From Granulosicoccus sp. (lineage in GTDB: Bacteria; Pseudomonadota; Gammaproteobacteria; Granulosicoccales; Granulosicoccaceae), in contig JAHDGK010000006.1 of NCBI GenBank assembly GCA_020627685.1, positions 1 through 64,000 on the forward strand: a stretch of 64,000 nucleotides of DNA. Reading direction: 5' to 3'. Every line of letters starts with the position of its first letter. Position 1 is the first letter of the stretch. This document shows positions 8,464-17,693 of this stretch, piece by piece. The notes below the pieces were generated by a model that searched no databases, had not been told where the DNA came from, and saw nothing but the letters and a program-made list of their open reading frames with translations. A program made the position numbers and the translations under genes.

Positions 8464-9164
8464 GCAGACAGATTGTTCTTGATACTGAAACAACGGGCCT
8501 GGATGCCAAAAGCGGTCATCGTATTATTGAAATCGGCTGCGTTGAAATGGTAGAGCGCCGACTGACCGGAAACAATCTGCATTTGTATTTGCAGCCCGAT
8601 CGTGAAATTGATCCCGGCGCCATTGCAGTTCATGGCATCACTAACGAATTCTTGATAGACAAGCCGCGCTTTGTGCACATCGTCGACGAGTTGCAAAGCT
8701 ATCTGGCAGGCGCTGAGCTGATCATCCACAACGCAGATTTTGACGTCGGGTTTCTCGAGCACGAGTTTTCCTTGTGCAACCAACCGATGGAATTGACGAA
8801 GGTGTGCAAAGTGACCGATACCTTGGCCATGGCACGAAAACAATTCCCGGGGCAACGCAATAACCTGGATGCCTTATGCAAACGCCTAGGCGTGAATAAT
8901 TCTCATAGAACGCTGCACGGCGCTCTACTGGATTCAGAAATTCTGGCTGACGTGTACCTGGTCATGACCGGTGGACAAACTGCCTTGTCACTCGATCAGG
9001 ACTCGGCTGCCGGAGCTGTGGCCGTCGATATTTCCTCTCAGGTGGATATCAGCCAGCTAAAAACGGTGCTTGCCAATGCTGATGAGATAGAGGCTCACGA
9101 GCAATGGTTGGAACGCCTTCGTAAAGCTGACGATGGCTGTGCCTGGGATAAGGTAGTGCACTAA
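8460..9164 (+). CDS. dnaQ: DNA polymerase III epsilon subunit (3'-5' proofreading exonuclease)
   Basis: DnaQ is the proofreading exonuclease of the replicative polymerase. The exonuclease motifs are all present: Exo[10 protein letters not shown] (Asp and Glu metal ligands), Exo[15 protein letters not shown], and ExoIII-epsilon [18 protein letters not shown]. The 234-residue length matches the family. The C-terminal tail after residue 190 should hold the region that binds the polymerase alpha subunit. It begins inside the end of rnhA (4-bp overlap). In many other gammaproteobacteria rnhA and dnaQ are divergent, while here they are co-directional. Its 3' end faces smpB, with a hairpin between them. 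Confidence 0.96.
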   Translation: MSRQIVLDTETTGLDAKSGHRIIEIGCVEMVERRLTGNNLHLYLQPDREIDPGAIAVHGITNEFLIDKPRFVHIVDELQSYLAGAELIIHNADFDVGFLEHEFSLCNQPMELTKVCKVTDTLAMARKQFPGQRNNLDALCKRLGVNNSHRTLHGALLDSEILADVYLVMTGGQTALSLDQDSAAGAVAVDISSQVDISQLKTVLANADEIEAHEQWLERLRKADDGCAWDKVVH

Positions 9165-9187
9165 GCGTTCGAAACGCCTCGGTAGAA

Positions 9188-9216
9188 AGAACCCAATGGT
9201 GTAATCAATGGGTTCT
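9188..9216. terminator. inverted repeat between dnaQ and smpB
   Basis: An 8-bp inverted repeat (9188-9195, AGAACCCA, with 9209-9216, TGGGTTCT) and a 13-base loop lie between the convergent ends of dnaQ and smpB and include the smpB stop codon. There is no T-run. It is a weak candidate for a shared terminator. Confidence 0.35.
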
Positions 9217-9690
9217 GATCATGCGCGCTTTGTCTCGCTGCCAATCCCGATCCTTAATGGTTGCGCGTTTATCGAATTCCTTTTTACCTTTACCGATACC
9301 GATTTCCAACTTGACCTTGCCGCGCACCCAATACATGGACATGGCCACAATGGTGTAGCCTTTTCGCTCCACGGCCCCGATGAGCCGGGCTAACTCCCGA
9401 CGGTTGAGTAGCAATTTACGACGACGGGTATTCTCGGCGACGTAATGCGTGGAGGTCGAATGCAGTGGATTGATATTGCAGCCGTACAACCAGGCTTCTC
9501 CGCGTACAATCTGGACATAGCCGTCTACCAGTTGAACCCGGCCTTCGCGTAAACACTTGACTTCCCAGCCCTGTAAAACGAGTCCGGCTTCGAATTTTTC
9601 ATCGATTTTGTAATCGAAAGTCGCGCGCTTGTTGCGGGCAATGAGCGCATCGCCGACAATCTTTTTGCTTTTATTCTTCTTAGCCATCAT
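9205..9690 (-). CDS. smpB: SsrA-binding protein SmpB
   Basis: SmpB brings tmRNA to stalled ribosomes for trans-translation. The 161-residue product shows the family blocks NKRATFDYKIDEKFEAGLVL, GWEVKCLREGRVQL, DGYVQI, YGCNINPLH and the basic C-terminal tail GKKEFDKRATIKDRDWQRDK. That tail mimics a codon-anticodon helix in the decoding centre. The start is ATG at 9690 or the next codon. It is divergent from ratA, 42 bp away, as in most gammaproteobacteria. No tmRNA gene (ssrA) is evident close by. Confidence 0.97.
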   Translation of the reverse strand: MMAKKNKSKKIVGDALIARNKRATFDYKIDEKFEAGLVLQGWEVKCLREGRVQLVDGYVQIVRGEAWLYGCNINPLHSTSTHYVAENTRRRKLLLNRRELARLIGAVERKGYTIVAMSMYWVRGKVKLEIGIGKGKKEFDKRATIKDRDWQRDKARMIRTH

Positions 9691-9732
9691 TACATTATAC
9701 GGCTCATCGCCACACAGCAGGTCCGATCTCCT

Positions 9733-10176
9733 ATGCCATCTGTCGTTCGCTCCGCACTAGTCAGCCATCCTGCCTCCCAGATGTACGATCTGGTGTGCGA
9801 TGTGGAGTCCTATCCGGCGTTTTTGCCCTGGTGCGATAGTGCAGTGGTGAAAGAGCAATCGGATTCTCACCAGCTGGCATCGGTGACTATCGATCGTAGA
9901 ATGAAAGGCATCAGTTTTACCACCCGCAATACGCTGATTGAGAATGAATCGATAGAAATGAAGCTGGTAGACGGGCCGTTTAGAAAATTCGGTGGGATTT
10001 GGCGATTTAAACCCCTCGACGACACGGCCTGCCGGGTGGAGCTGTCCATGGACTTTGAGTTTCAAAGCCGGATACTCGGTGCCCTGTTAGGGCCCGCCTT
10101 TACCAAAATCTGCGACACCATGGTGGCCGCCTTCGTTAAACGGGCCGGTGAGCTGCAAAAAGGCAAACCTACATGA
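9733..10176 (+). CDS. ratA: RatA family START-like protein (ubiquinone-binding/ribosome association)
   Basis: A 147-residue polyketide cyclase / START-like domain. RatA (YfjG) was described in E. coli as a toxin that blocks association of ribosomal subunits, while the related mitochondrial Coq10 binds ubiquinone; which role applies here is not settled by sequence. Family marks are SALVSHPASQMYDLVCDVE, YPAFLPWCDSA, DGPFRKFGGIWRF and the C-terminal helix ILGALLGPAFTKICDTMVAAFVKRA (in part). It overlaps ratB by 4 bases and is divergent from smpB, the conserved arrangement. Confidence 0.92.
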   Translation: MPSVVRSALVSHPASQMYDLVCDVESYPAFLPWCDSAVVKEQSDSHQLASVTIDRRMKGISFTTRNTLIENESIEMKLVDGPFRKFGGIWRFKPLDDTACRVELSMDFEFQSRILGALLGPAFTKICDTMVAAFVKRAGELQKGKPT

Positions 10177-10472
10177 ACGTAGAGATTGTTCTGGCTTACC
10201 CCGACAAACAATATCTGGTAAAGCTTTCTTTAGATGCCGGGACCACGCTTCGTAGTGCCGCTCTTTATGCTTTTGACAGTGGCCTAATTCCTAATCCGAA
10301 CGGCGAGCTAGACCCTAAGAGCGTCCCTTTGGGTATTTATGGCGAACTGGAAGGCGATGACTACGTCTTGCGCGATGGGGAGCGTATTGAAATATATCGC
10401 CCCTTGTTGCAGGACCCTAAAGAATGGCGCAGGGCTCGCGCCAAGGCGGCTAAACAAGCCAGCGGGCGTTAG
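10173..10472 (+). CDS. ratB: RnfH/RatB family ubiquitin-fold protein
   Basis: A small 99-residue protein of the RnfH family (beta-grasp fold, similar to ThiS/MoaD but without the C-terminal Gly-Gly). Signatures are VEIVLAYPDKQYLVKLSL, GIYGELEGDDYVLRDGERIEIYRPL and the basic tail DPKEWRRARA. The function is not firmly known; the gene is almost always next to ratA, and the pair has been treated as a toxin-antitoxin-like unit, though a true antitoxin role is unproven. ATG at 10173 overlaps the ratA stop, so translation is coupled. It converges on bamE, 8 bp apart. Confidence 0.92.
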   Translation: MNVEIVLAYPDKQYLVKLSLDAGTTLRSAALYAFDSGLIPNPNGELDPKSVPLGIYGELEGDDYVLRDGERIEIYRPLLQDPKEWRRARAKAAKQASGR

Positions 10473-10480
10473 CATAGCCT

Positions 10481-10858
10481 TTAAGTCGCACCACGCTCCC
10501 ACCAGTAGCGTTTTTGCGGGACAACACCGGACTCGGCGTCTTTGTTGGACTCGATGTTCGTGACAACATTGTTCTGGAACGAGATAGAAACTCTACGGGC
10601 TTTTATCGATGTACCTGCGGGGCCTTTGGTGTACAGATAGTCCCAACGATCCTCTTTAAACGGGCTGTCAATGACCGGTGTGCCAATAAGATTTCGCACT
10701 AATTCCCGATTCATGCCGACTTCGACCCGGGCCAATTGTTGTTCGTTAATCAAATTTCCCTGCTGAATAGAGATTTTATGAGCACGCGGCAGCCACAGCG
10801 GATCGCCGCCGCATGCCGATAGGAACAACACGAAAATCAAGCTAGAGGCCAAACGCAT
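10481..10858 (-). CDS. bamE: outer membrane assembly lipoprotein BamE
   Basis: BamE is an accessory lipoprotein of the BAM complex, which inserts beta-barrel proteins in the outer membrane. From ATG at 10858 the protein has 125 residues and a lipoprotein signal [18 protein letters not shown] with the lipidated Cys at 16. The frame is open to 10969, but the extra 37 residues would bury the signal peptide, so the shorter start is preferred. The SmpA/OmlA domain shows [35 protein letters not shown] and [10 protein letters not shown]. It is divergent from fur, 86 bp between starts. This is the conserved bamE/fur arrangement. Confidence 0.95.
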   Translation of the reverse strand: MRLASSLIFVLFLSACGGDPLWLPRAHKISIQQGNLINEQQLARVEVGMNRELVRNLIGTPVIDSPFKEDRWDYLYTKGPAGTSIKARRVSISFQNNVVTNIESNKDAESGVVPQKRYWWERGAT

Positions 10859-10944
10859 AGTAAAAGTCCATGAGAAAGTTGAGGAGATTGTCGTATACTT
10901 CACGATGCACTCCCATGCTGATGACAACGGCGACGACGATACCA

Positions 10945-11388
10945 ATGACAGATAATCAGGCCATTTCACGAGATTTACGCAAAGCCGGTCTGAAGGTCAC
11001 GCTGCCACGTCTAAATATACTAGAGATTCTAGAACGTGCAGAACAACATCACCTGAGCGCTGAGGATGTTTACAAGGCGTTACTCAACCAGGGTAGTGAT
11101 GTGGGTCTGGCCACTGTATACCGCGTTCTGACGCAGTTTGAAGCGGCTGGGCTGGTCACTCGGCATCATTTTGATGGCGGTCAGGCCATTTTTGAACTCG
11201 ATACCGGCGACAATCATGACCATATTGTGTGCGTTAAATCAGGCAAAGTCTCTGAATTTAAGGACGAGGTGATCGAGAAACGACTGGCTGAAATTGCAGT
11301 AGAGCTTGGGTACTCGCTCACTGAGCACAAAATAATTTTATATGGCGTCCATCAGGATGCTGATGCGGCAGAGTCCAACATCTCCTGA
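10945..11388 (+). CDS. fur: ferric uptake regulator Fur
   Basis: Fur represses iron-uptake genes when loaded with Fe(II). The start at 10945 gives a 147-residue protein beginning [19 protein letters not shown], the usual Fur N-terminus; the frame continues upstream to 10870. The winged helix covers residues 1-83 ([33 protein letters not shown]). The regulatory metal ligands are in [12 protein letters not shown] and NHDHIVC. The second Cys of the usual CxxC pair is replaced by Ser (CVKSG), so the structural zinc site of E. coli Fur is absent, as in Pseudomonas Fur. It is divergent from bamE and runs 37 bp into the 3' end of recN on the other strand. Confidence 0.95.
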   Translation: MTDNQAISRDLRKAGLKVTLPRLNILEILERAEQHHLSAEDVYKALLNQGSDVGLATVYRVLTQFEAAGLVTRHHFDGGQAIFELDTGDNHDHIVCVKSGKVSEFKDEVIEKRLAEIAVELGYSLTEHKIILYGVHQDADAAESNIS

Positions 11389-13034
11389 GCATGCTGCCGG
11401 GTTTTAGCGGTAATTTTCGCTCCCCCTAGCATGCGAGCAATTTCGTCGCGTGTGGCTTTTTTATCCAGTGCTTCGACTGCCGTGCGCGTTTTGCCACCGC
11501 TGACGCTTTTGCTGATCTGAAAATGATGATGAGCCTGGGAGGCCACTTGCGGCAAGTGAGTCACGCAGAGCACTTGGGAATGATCGCCTACGGTTCTCAA
11601 TAGTTGCCCGACTTTTTCGGCTACCGCGCCGCCGACGCCTGTGTCCACTTCATCAAAAATAAGCGTTGGTACGGCATGAGAATCTAAGGTCGCCAACTGC
11701 ATGCTTAAACTGATTCTTGACAGCTCACCTCCAGAGGCGATTTTGGCTAGTGGCGCAGGTTTAACGCCTGGATTAGGACTCACCATAAACGTAATGACAT
11801 CATTTCCGTGAACATGTGGCTGATCGTTATGGGTTTGAATCGCAATATCGAAAACACCGCCGGGCATGCTTAGGTCTTGCATCGCATCGGTAATAGTCTT
11901 CGCCAGTAGCTTGGCTTTTTTCTTCCTGTGCCGCGTCAGTTTCGCACTTTCCGTGTCGTATACAGAGCGCAATGCCTCGCATTCCTGTTTCAGAGCATCC
12001 TGATTTTGCTCGGGTGCTAAGAGCTGGTCGTATTCCTCTCTTAGCTCACTTTCTAGTTCGGGCAAGCTTTGCATATCAGTCTGATGTTTACGCGATAGTC
12101 GATGCAAGGCTGCAAGTTTCTGGTCTAACCAGGCCATTCGATTGTCATCGTGGTCCAGGTTGTTCATGGAGCTTCTGACCATCTGAGTAGTTTCGGACAC
12201 TTGAATGCACGCGGACTCCATTAAATCCAAGGCTTCGCGCATCCTTTCATCAATCTGTACCAGCTCGGTTAACAAAGGAATAGATTGCGTAAGTGCAGGG
12301 TAGGCAGTGTCATCAATGGCCTGTAGCGTATCTTGGCTAAGACTCATTATGCGTTCGCTGCTTGCGCGCCATCGGTGTTCTGATTCGATGTCGGCGATAG
12401 CCGCTCCACCGATATCCAGATCATCAAATTCCTGCAATTGAAAACTCAGTAAGTCGATACGCTGAGCTCGCGTTTGCGCGTTTTGTTCGTGTGTAGCCAG
12501 AGCGGCTTGCGCCTCTTGCCAAGCATGAAAGGCTTTGGAGACTTTCTTAAGTTGAGCACGCCCTGCAAAGTTATCGAGCAAGTTGCGTTGGTCGGCCGGT
12601 TTAACCATGGTCTGAAAAGCATGCTGGCCATGGATGGCGACAAGCTGTTCACCCAAGGCGCGTAGCGTTTGCACTGATACGGGAATATCGTTGACCGTCG
12701 CCCGGGACTTACCGTTCCTATCTAAAGTGCGGCGAATCAAACATTCATCGGCAACGCTGACATCGTCGTCGATGTTCTCCAGTTCGTGTTCAACAAGCCA
12801 TTGTTTGACGGCAGGTAGTTGCTCGAGTGAAAACGACGCTGTGATGTCTGCGCGTTTAGCTCCGTCTTGAATGCTGTCGATGTTAGCGCGCGCACCCAGT
12901 ACGAGTCCGAGCGCATCGAGCAAAATGGATTTACCTGCGCCAGTCTCTCCTGTTAAAGCTGACATGCCGGATGTCAGCTCAAGTTCCGAGGCATCTATTA
13001 TCGCGAAGTGTTTGATGTGTAGATGCGTTAGCAA
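11352..13034 (-). CDS. recN: DNA repair protein RecN
   Basis: RecN is an SMC-like ATPase that acts in double-strand break repair. The N-terminal Walker A is in TGETGAGKSILLDALGLV (residues about 28-45). A long alpha-helical, Glu/Gln-rich coiled-coil region spans roughly 155-380. The C-terminal ABC half has the signature ASGGELSRISLSMQL and Walker B TLIFDEVDTGVGG, followed by VLCVTHLPQVASQAHHHF. The length of 560 residues is normal. It begins 10 bp after the end of nadK and is surely in the same operon. I see no CTGT-N8-ACAG LexA site immediately upstream of nadK, although recN is usually SOS-induced. Its 3' end overlaps fur by 37 bp. Confidence 0.96.
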   Translation of the reverse strand: MLTHLHIKHFAIIDASELELTSGMSALTGETGAGKSILLDALGLVLGARANIDSIQDGAKRADITASFSLEQLPAVKQWLVEHELENIDDDVSVADECLIRRTLDRNGKSRATVNDIPVSVQTLRALGEQLVAIHGQHAFQTMVKPADQRNLLDNFAGRAQLKKVSKAFHAWQEAQAALATHEQNAQTRAQRIDLLSFQLQEFDDLDIGGAAIADIESEHRWRASSERIMSLSQDTLQAIDDTAYPALTQSIPLLTELVQIDERMREALDLMESACIQVSETTQMVRSSMNNLDHDDNRMAWLDQKLAALHRLSRKHQTDMQSLPELESELREEYDQLLAPEQNQDALKQECEALRSVYDTESAKLTRHRKKKAKLLAKTITDAMQDLSMPGGVFDIAIQTHNDQPHVHGNDVITFMVSPNPGVKPAPLAKIASGGELSRISLSMQLATLDSHAVPTLIFDEVDTGVGGAVAEKVGQLLRTVGDHSQVLCVTHLPQVASQAHHHFQISKSVSGGKTRTAVEALDKKATRDEIARMLGGAKITAKTRQHAQEMLDSAASAS

Positions 13035-13044
13035 TCTAAGCTCC

Positions 13045-13905
13045 TCAGCCCCAGTTCAGTTTTTCTCGCAAGATGCGATGGTAGTCGTAGCTTTCCGGAT
13101 GAAGGAGTCGCACGCGGTTAGGATTGCGTTTAATCTCGATCATGTCACCCAACATGGCGTCCATATAGATTTGCCCGTCGCAGACCACTTGAGCATGGGT
13201 GACGTCGTCGTCCCAAAGGTGCACTCTGATGGTAGAGTTTGCATCGACCATTAACGGCCGGCTGGTTAGCGTATGAGCACAAATGGGCTGAACAACAAGC
13301 GCATCGATAGTGGGCCCGACGATGGGGCCACCGTTGGATAATGAGTACGCAGTACTGCCCGATGGTGTGGCGACGATGATGCCGTCGGCACGTTGGTGAG
13401 TAACCAGAACATCATCGATGATAATGTCAAAATCCATGATTTGAAGCAGGTCTTTTACGCGCATCACCGTGTCATTAAACGCGTAGGAACTCGCGATACA
13501 GTCACCGTCGCGCAGTACGCGAGTTTGCAACAGTGCACGTTGTTCCTCTATGTGTTGTCCTTTAACGATTTGGGTGAGCTGATCCAAGCCATTTGCAGGG
13601 GAGACATCGACAAGAAAGCCTAGTCGGCCACGATTGATTCCCACAATAGGGACGTTGTGATCGACTAGAGATCGTGCAGCGCTCAGCAAAGTGCCATCTC
13701 CGCCAATGACCACCGCCAAATCACAGTTTTCGGCAATCTCGCTGGTTGGCACTTTTGGCTTCTCGGCGACAAGTTGGCCAATGCTTTCATCAAGCATGAC
13801 TTCCACGTCCAGAGATTCCAGACAGGCAATTACATCGTTCAGGGTGTTGGCAACGCTCTCATCGTTGAACTTAACAATGAGGCCGGCCCTAGTGAAAGTA
13901 GTCAT
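13045..13905 (-). CDS. nadK: NAD kinase
   Basis: NadK phosphorylates NAD to NADP using ATP. The protein has 286 residues. The catalytic GGDGTLLSAAR motif lies near residue 69, followed by the conserved NRGRLGFLVD block. DGIIVATPSGSTAYSLSNGGPIV and PICAHTLTSRPLM are the other family signatures. The first 65 residues form the usual Rossmann-like domain. It is the first gene of a nadK-recN operon transcribed away from a 55-bp gap downstream of mutS, which points the same way. Confidence 0.96.
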   Translation of the reverse strand: MTTFTRAGLIVKFNDESVANTLNDVIACLESLDVEVMLDESIGQLVAEKPKVPTSEIAENCDLAVVIGGDGTLLSAARSLVDHNVPIVGINRGRLGFLVDVSPANGLDQLTQIVKGQHIEEQRALLQTRVLRDGDCIASSYAFNDTVMRVKDLLQIMDFDIIIDDVLVTHQRADGIIVATPSGSTAYSLSNGGPIVGPTIDALVVQPICAHTLTSRPLMVDANSTIRVHLWDDDVTHAQVVCDGQIYMDAMLGDMIEIKRNPNRVRLLHPESYDYHRILREKLNWG

Positions 13906-13960
13906 CCGGTTAAAGTAGCATGGTCAGGTTGCAGGTGTCATAAACAGGCGCTCAATACGC

Positions 13961-16627
13961 TCATTCCACCGTTATTATGTCGGCCATCTTATACAGGTGA
14001 TCCAATGCCTGGCGGGCAGAAATGCTATCTACGTCTAAATCCTTGAGATAATCTACCAGAGCGTCGTTCTGGGCAAAAAGATCCAACTGTGGAGGCTGGG
14101 AGGCTGCGACAGCTGCGGGTCGGACACCATTGGCCACAGGCGTTGAGCCGGAATCATGCTCGGTACCTAACTCAGGAATAGTCTTTTCGGAGGTGCTTGT
14201 CACAGGTTTGCTTGTGGGTGAGGGTGGCGGTGTGTCCCCCTCTAACGCTGCCAGTCTGTCTCTTGCATAACCCAAGGCTGCCTCGGGTAAACCAGCAAGC
14301 TGAGCCACCTGTAACCCATAGCTTCGGTCTGTGGCGCCCGTTTTTATGCGATGCATAAATATGATGCGCCCCTCATGTTCTACTGCGTCCAGGTGCACAT
14401 TTGCCACGTTCTGGTGCAAATCAGCCATGGCGGTTAATTCAAAATAGTGTGTGGCAAATAAGCACATGGCACGGTTATCCTGAGCCAGGTGTTCAGCGCA
14501 CGCCCAGGCCAGAGACAGCCCGTCATAGGTGCTGGTTCCTCTGCCCACTTCATCCATCAGCACAAGGCTGTTCGACGTGGCGTTTCGTAAAATGTGCGCA
14601 GCTTCGGTCATTTCGACCATAAACGTGGACTGGCCGCGGGCTAAATCGTCAGAGGCACCTATTCGGGTGAATATTCGATCTATCGGGCCGATGGTGGCGG
14701 CACTTGCAGGCACGTGGCTACCGGTGTGTGCGAGCAGTGCAATCAGTGCCGTTTGCCTCATGAACGTCGATTTACCACCCATGTTCGGGCCGGTGATCAA
14801 CAACATGCGCCTTTGCGCGTCGAGATGGGTCGGGTTGGCAACAAACGGTTCGTCAATCAGCGCCTCAATAACCGGATGTCGACCGCCTTCAATGGACAGT
14901 CCAGGCTCGTCGTTTAATTCAGGACGGCACCAGTTGTTTTCCGAAGCAATTCTGGCAAAGCTGTTTAAGACATCGAGTTCGGCGAGCTGAGCGGCAACTT
15001 CTTTCAGCGCTTGCAGTTCAGGTTGCAAGGCTTCCAGCACTTGCGCATAAAGCACACGTTCACGCGCCAGTGATTTTTCACGCGAGCTGAGAACTTTGTC
15101 TTCGTGTTCTTTTAGTTCCGGGGTGATGTAACGCTCAGTGCTTTTTAATGTTTGTCGTCTAATGTAGTGCGCCGGTGGTGTGGTTTGACGATTGGTTTCA
15201 ATATAAAAACCGTGCACACGGTTGTATCCAACTTTTAAAGAGGCAATGCCCGTGCTTTCTTTTTCACGCTGCTCAAGCTTTACAAGAAAGTCGCTGGCGT
15301 TGTTGCTCAGTCCTTTCAGCTCGTCAAGCTCGTCATCATAACCCTCGGCGATTACACCACCGTCGCGTAATACAACAGGTGGGTTTTCTGTTATCGCAGA
15401 TTTTAACAACGGGACTGCGTTAAACGATTGCGAGAGTATGGCCAATAGATCTGCAAGAGCTGAGGTTGAGGTCGAAGAATCGTTGGCCAACGTCAGGTGA
15501 TCGGTTAATAGCGGAAGTTGCTCAAGGCTTGTCCGTAGTTTTTCAAGCTCTCTGGGTTGAACGCTTCCTAACAACACGCGCGTTAAGATTCGTTCTAAAT
15601 CGTGAATGCTGGCAAGTACCTCTTTAACAGAATCACAAATGCTGTTTTGCATGAGTGCTTCAACGCGGTTTTGTCTTTGCGCTATCGCTTGGCGATTGCG
15701 CAATGGTTGTTGCAACCATGCGCGAAGCTTGCGCCCACCCATAGGATTCGCGGTACGATCGATCACGCCTACCAGCGTGTGCTCACTCTGTTGTCTGGCG
15801 TTCTCAACCAGTTCAAGATGTCGCCGGGTTCCCGGGTCAAGAACGATGGTGTCTGCTGCATTTTCAACACGCAGGTTGGAAATTTGTTTTAACGATTTAA
15901 GCTGTGTTTCCCGTGCATAACCAAGAGCAACGGCAGCGGCTGTAATGGCGTTGGGCTTATCTTCACAGCCGAAGGCCTCAAGATTTTTTACATTGAAGTG
16001 TTCTTCCAAAAGCTGCCTGCAGGCGCTTAAATCGAATAACCAGGGGGCTCTAGGGCGACGGATATAATCTGCAAGTTCGCTGTTTAACCGGCTGTCTTCG
16101 CTCAGTAGGAGTTCAGCAGGATTTAATCGGGACATCTCAGCATGCAGACTTGAAATGTCATCGACTTGCATGACGGCTAAGTCGCCGGCTGCCACGTCCA
16201 ATGCGGCAATTCCAAACCCGTCTTTGGCTTCGCTGACACACACCAGCAAAGCGACATCTTTCGCCGCAAGTAACGTCTCTTCTGTCAGCGTGCCAGGCGT
16301 AATAACTCTGACCACTTCACGCGTAACCGGGCCTTTATTGGTGACCGCACCTGTTTGTTCGCAAATCGCGACTGACAATCCTTGTTTGACCAGTCGGCCC
16401 AGATAGTTGTCTGCGGCGTGATAGGGAATACCTGCCATGGGTATGGGTTCGCCGCCGCTTTTGCCCCTGGCCGTAAGCGTGATGTCTAAAATTTGTGCAG
16501 CTTGTCGTGCATCGTCGTAAAACAATTCGTAAAAGTCACCCATGCGATAGAACAACATGGAATCGGGATGCTTTGCCTTGATGCCAAGGTACTGCTGCAT
16601 CATTGGGGTGTGAGTACTGTTTGCCAT
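13961..16627 (-). CDS. mutS: DNA mismatch repair protein MutS
   Basis: MutS recognises mismatches and small loops and recruits MutL. ATG at 16627 gives 888 residues beginning [17 protein letters not shown], the usual start; the frame continues to 16723 without conservation. The mismatch-wedge motif [11 protein letters not shown] is near residue 31. The clamp and lever region is central. The ATPase has Walker [15 protein letters not shown] (near residue 615), Walker [16 protein letters not shown] and the helix-turn-helix dimer contact. A Pro/Ser/Thr-rich linker (around 800-850) precedes the C-terminal tetramerisation helix [17 protein letters not shown]. With mutL in the same window, both core mismatch-repair genes lie within 16 kb. 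Confidence 0.97.
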   Translation of the reverse strand: MANSTHTPMMQQYLGIKAKHPDSMLFYRMGDFYELFYDDARQAAQILDITLTARGKSGGEPIPMAGIPYHAADNYLGRLVKQGLSVAICEQTGAVTNKGPVTREVVRVITPGTLTEETLLAAKDVALLVCVSEAKDGFGIAALDVAAGDLAVMQVDDISSLHAEMSRLNPAELLLSEDSRLNSELADYIRRPRAPWLFDLSACRQLLEEHFNVKNLEAFGCEDKPNAITAAAVALGYARETQLKSLKQISNLRVENAADTIVLDPGTRRHLELVENARQQSEHTLVGVIDRTANPMGGRKLRAWLQQPLRNRQAIAQRQNRVEALMQNSICDSVKEVLASIHDLERILTRVLLGSVQPRELEKLRTSLEQLPLLTDHLTLANDSSTSTSALADLLAILSQSFNAVPLLKSAITENPPVVLRDGGVIAEGYDDELDELKGLSNNASDFLVKLEQREKESTGIASLKVGYNRVHGFYIETNRQTTPPAHYIRRQTLKSTERYITPELKEHEDKVLSSREKSLARERVLYAQVLEALQPELQALKEVAAQLAELDVLNSFARIASENNWCRPELNDEPGLSIEGGRHPVIEALIDEPFVANPTHLDAQRRMLLITGPNMGGKSTFMRQTALIALLAHTGSHVPASAATIGPIDRIFTRIGASDDLARGQSTFMVEMTEAAHILRNATSNSLVLMDEVGRGTSTYDGLSLAWACAEHLAQDNRAMCLFATHYFELTAMADLHQNVANVHLDAVEHEGRIIFMHRIKTGATDRSYGLQVAQLAGLPEAALGYARDRLAALEGDTPPPSPTSKPVTSTSEKTIPELGTEHDSGSTPVANGVRPAAVAASQPPQLDLFAQNDALVDYLKDLDVDSISARQALDHLYKMADIITVE

Positions 16628-16693
16628 GGTGCATAGTGTACGCAGACTTAATGCGATTCTAAAATGACTTTGATGACTGGCATGGCATTTGAG

Positions 16694-16713
16694 TTGTCTA
16701 GAATTGTCTACAA
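16694..16713 (+). repeat. tandem 10-bp direct repeat upstream of pncC
   Basis: Two adjacent decamers, TTGTCTAGAA and TTGTCTACAA (one mismatch), lie in the mutS/pncC divergent region, 24 bp before the pncC start. A 10-bp period would place both copies on one face of the helix, as at many protein binding sites. The role is unknown. Confidence 0.45.
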
Positions 16714-16737
16714 CAAATTGCACAGGGTGGGTTACGG

Positions 16738-17244
16738 ATGTCAGATGCTGCCAAGGTTCTAGAACTGTCCACGCTTTTGGGCCAGATGCTGCTTGAAAAC
16801 GGTTTGTCTATAACGACGGCTGAATCTTGCACGGGCGGGCTGATTGCTGGCGCTCTCACCGAGGTGTCAGGCAGCTCAGCCTGGTTTGAGCGCGGAGTGG
16901 TTACCTATTCAAATGCGGCTAAACAGGAATTGCTGGGAGTGCCTGAGGCCACGATTCAGGAACATGGTGCGGTCAGTGAGGCGTGTGTTCTCGCAATGGC
17001 CGAAGGTGCCAAACGCAACAGTGGTGCAGATATAGCCATATCGGTAAGCGGTGTGGCCGGGCCAGCGGGTGGCTCAACGGAAAAACCGGTTGGAACTGTT
17101 TGGTTGGCTTGGGCTATCGACGACACCTCTGAGGCGGCGCTTTTCCATTTTGAGGGGAGTCGCCATGAGGTACGGCTACAGGCCGTAGTAAGCGCCTTGC
17201 ATGGTAGTATTGACAGGATAAATCGAACACGACGCTCCGTATGA
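16738..17244 (+). CDS. pncC: nicotinamide-nucleotide amidohydrolase PncC (CinA C-terminal domain)
   Basis: PncC deamidates nicotinamide mononucleotide to nicotinic acid mononucleotide, recycling NMN released by DNA ligase. This is a stand-alone CinA C-terminal domain of 168 residues. Family motifs are [18 protein letters not shown] with the catalytic Ser, [22 protein letters not shown] (in part), [15 protein letters not shown] and the glycine-rich [19 protein letters not shown]. It is placed before recA, the conserved position in many gammaproteobacteria, and its stop overlaps the start of the next small gene by 4 bp. It is divergent from mutS. Confidence 0.94.
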   Translation: MSDAAKVLELSTLLGQMLLENGLSITTAESCTGGLIAGALTEVSGSSAWFERGVVTYSNAAKQELLGVPEATIQEHGAVSEACVLAMAEGAKRNSGADIAISVSGVAGPAGGSTEKPVGTVWLAWAIDDTSEAALFHFEGSRHEVRLQAVVSALHGSIDRINRTRRSV

Positions 17245-17570
17245 TGAAAAATTTGCTAAGCCTGCGTACGACCCTTTCGGCGATATTTTTCGTCTGCGTC
17301 GTGCTCGCTCCGCTGGGAGCGTCTGCCCAGCAGCAAGAGATGTCTGTTGAAGAATTGGAAGCTTTCGTTGAAGAGCAAAAGCAGTTGTTAGAAGAGGCTA
17401 AAGCCAATCGTGAAGAGACCGAATCCCGTGCCAATGCAGTGCGTGAAGCACTGGCCGAGCAAGAGGCCCGCCGGGAGCAGCTTGAGAAAGAAGTTACCGA
17501 TCTCTGCCAGGAGTTAGTGGATGCTGGCGAGACAACTATGGACGAATGCAAGGCAAATTTCGGTAGCTGA
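17241..17570 (+). CDS. small secreted coiled-coil protein, function unknown
   Basis: A 109-residue protein I do not recognise. Residues 1-29 form a clear Sec signal peptide ([19 protein letters not shown], cleavage after ASA). The rest is an almost continuous charged helix rich in Glu, Gln and Ala with heptad-like spacing (about residues 35-92). Two cysteines near the C-terminus (DLCQEL and DECKAN) could form an intramolecular disulfide or an intermolecular dimer link in the periplasm. It overlaps pncC by 4 bp, so it is translated from the same message and precedes recA. The layout resembles small periplasmic structural or chaperone-like proteins, but that is only a resemblance. Confidence 0.7.
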   Translation: MMKNLLSLRTTLSAIFFVCVVLAPLGASAQQQEMSVEELEAFVEEQKQLLEEAKANREETESRANAVREALAEQEARREQLEKEVTDLCQELVDAGETTMDECKANFGS

Positions 17571-17578
17571 AAATATTT

Positions 17579-17594
17579 ACAGTATTTTTACTGT
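17579..17594 (+). promoter_or_regulatory. 16-bp palindrome in the recA upstream region
   Basis: ACAGTA (17579-17584) and TACTGT (17589-17594) flank four Ts, a perfect 16-bp inverted repeat just after the upstream gene and 99 bp before recA. It has the reverse polarity (ACAG-N8-CTGT) of the gammaproteobacterial LexA site (CTGT-N8-ACAG). It may be a weak terminator (6-bp stem followed by TT) or a regulator site; I cannot decide. Confidence 0.4.
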
Positions 17595-17693
17595 TTAACG
17601 TCCAAAACCAAGCGCTGATGTGAAATAATCTCCGTCACGGTGGTAAGCCATGGAAAGGCGACGCCGCAACCTGACTGAACGGAGAGAATACAA

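Noticed and set aside
10870-10944. 25-codon upstream extension of fur
   Set aside because: It is not like other Fur N-termini and would cover the bamE/fur promoter region; 10945 gives the standard start.
10859-10969. 37-codon upstream extension of bamE
   Set aside because: It would place a lipoprotein signal peptide internally; the start at 10858 gives a perfect lipobox.
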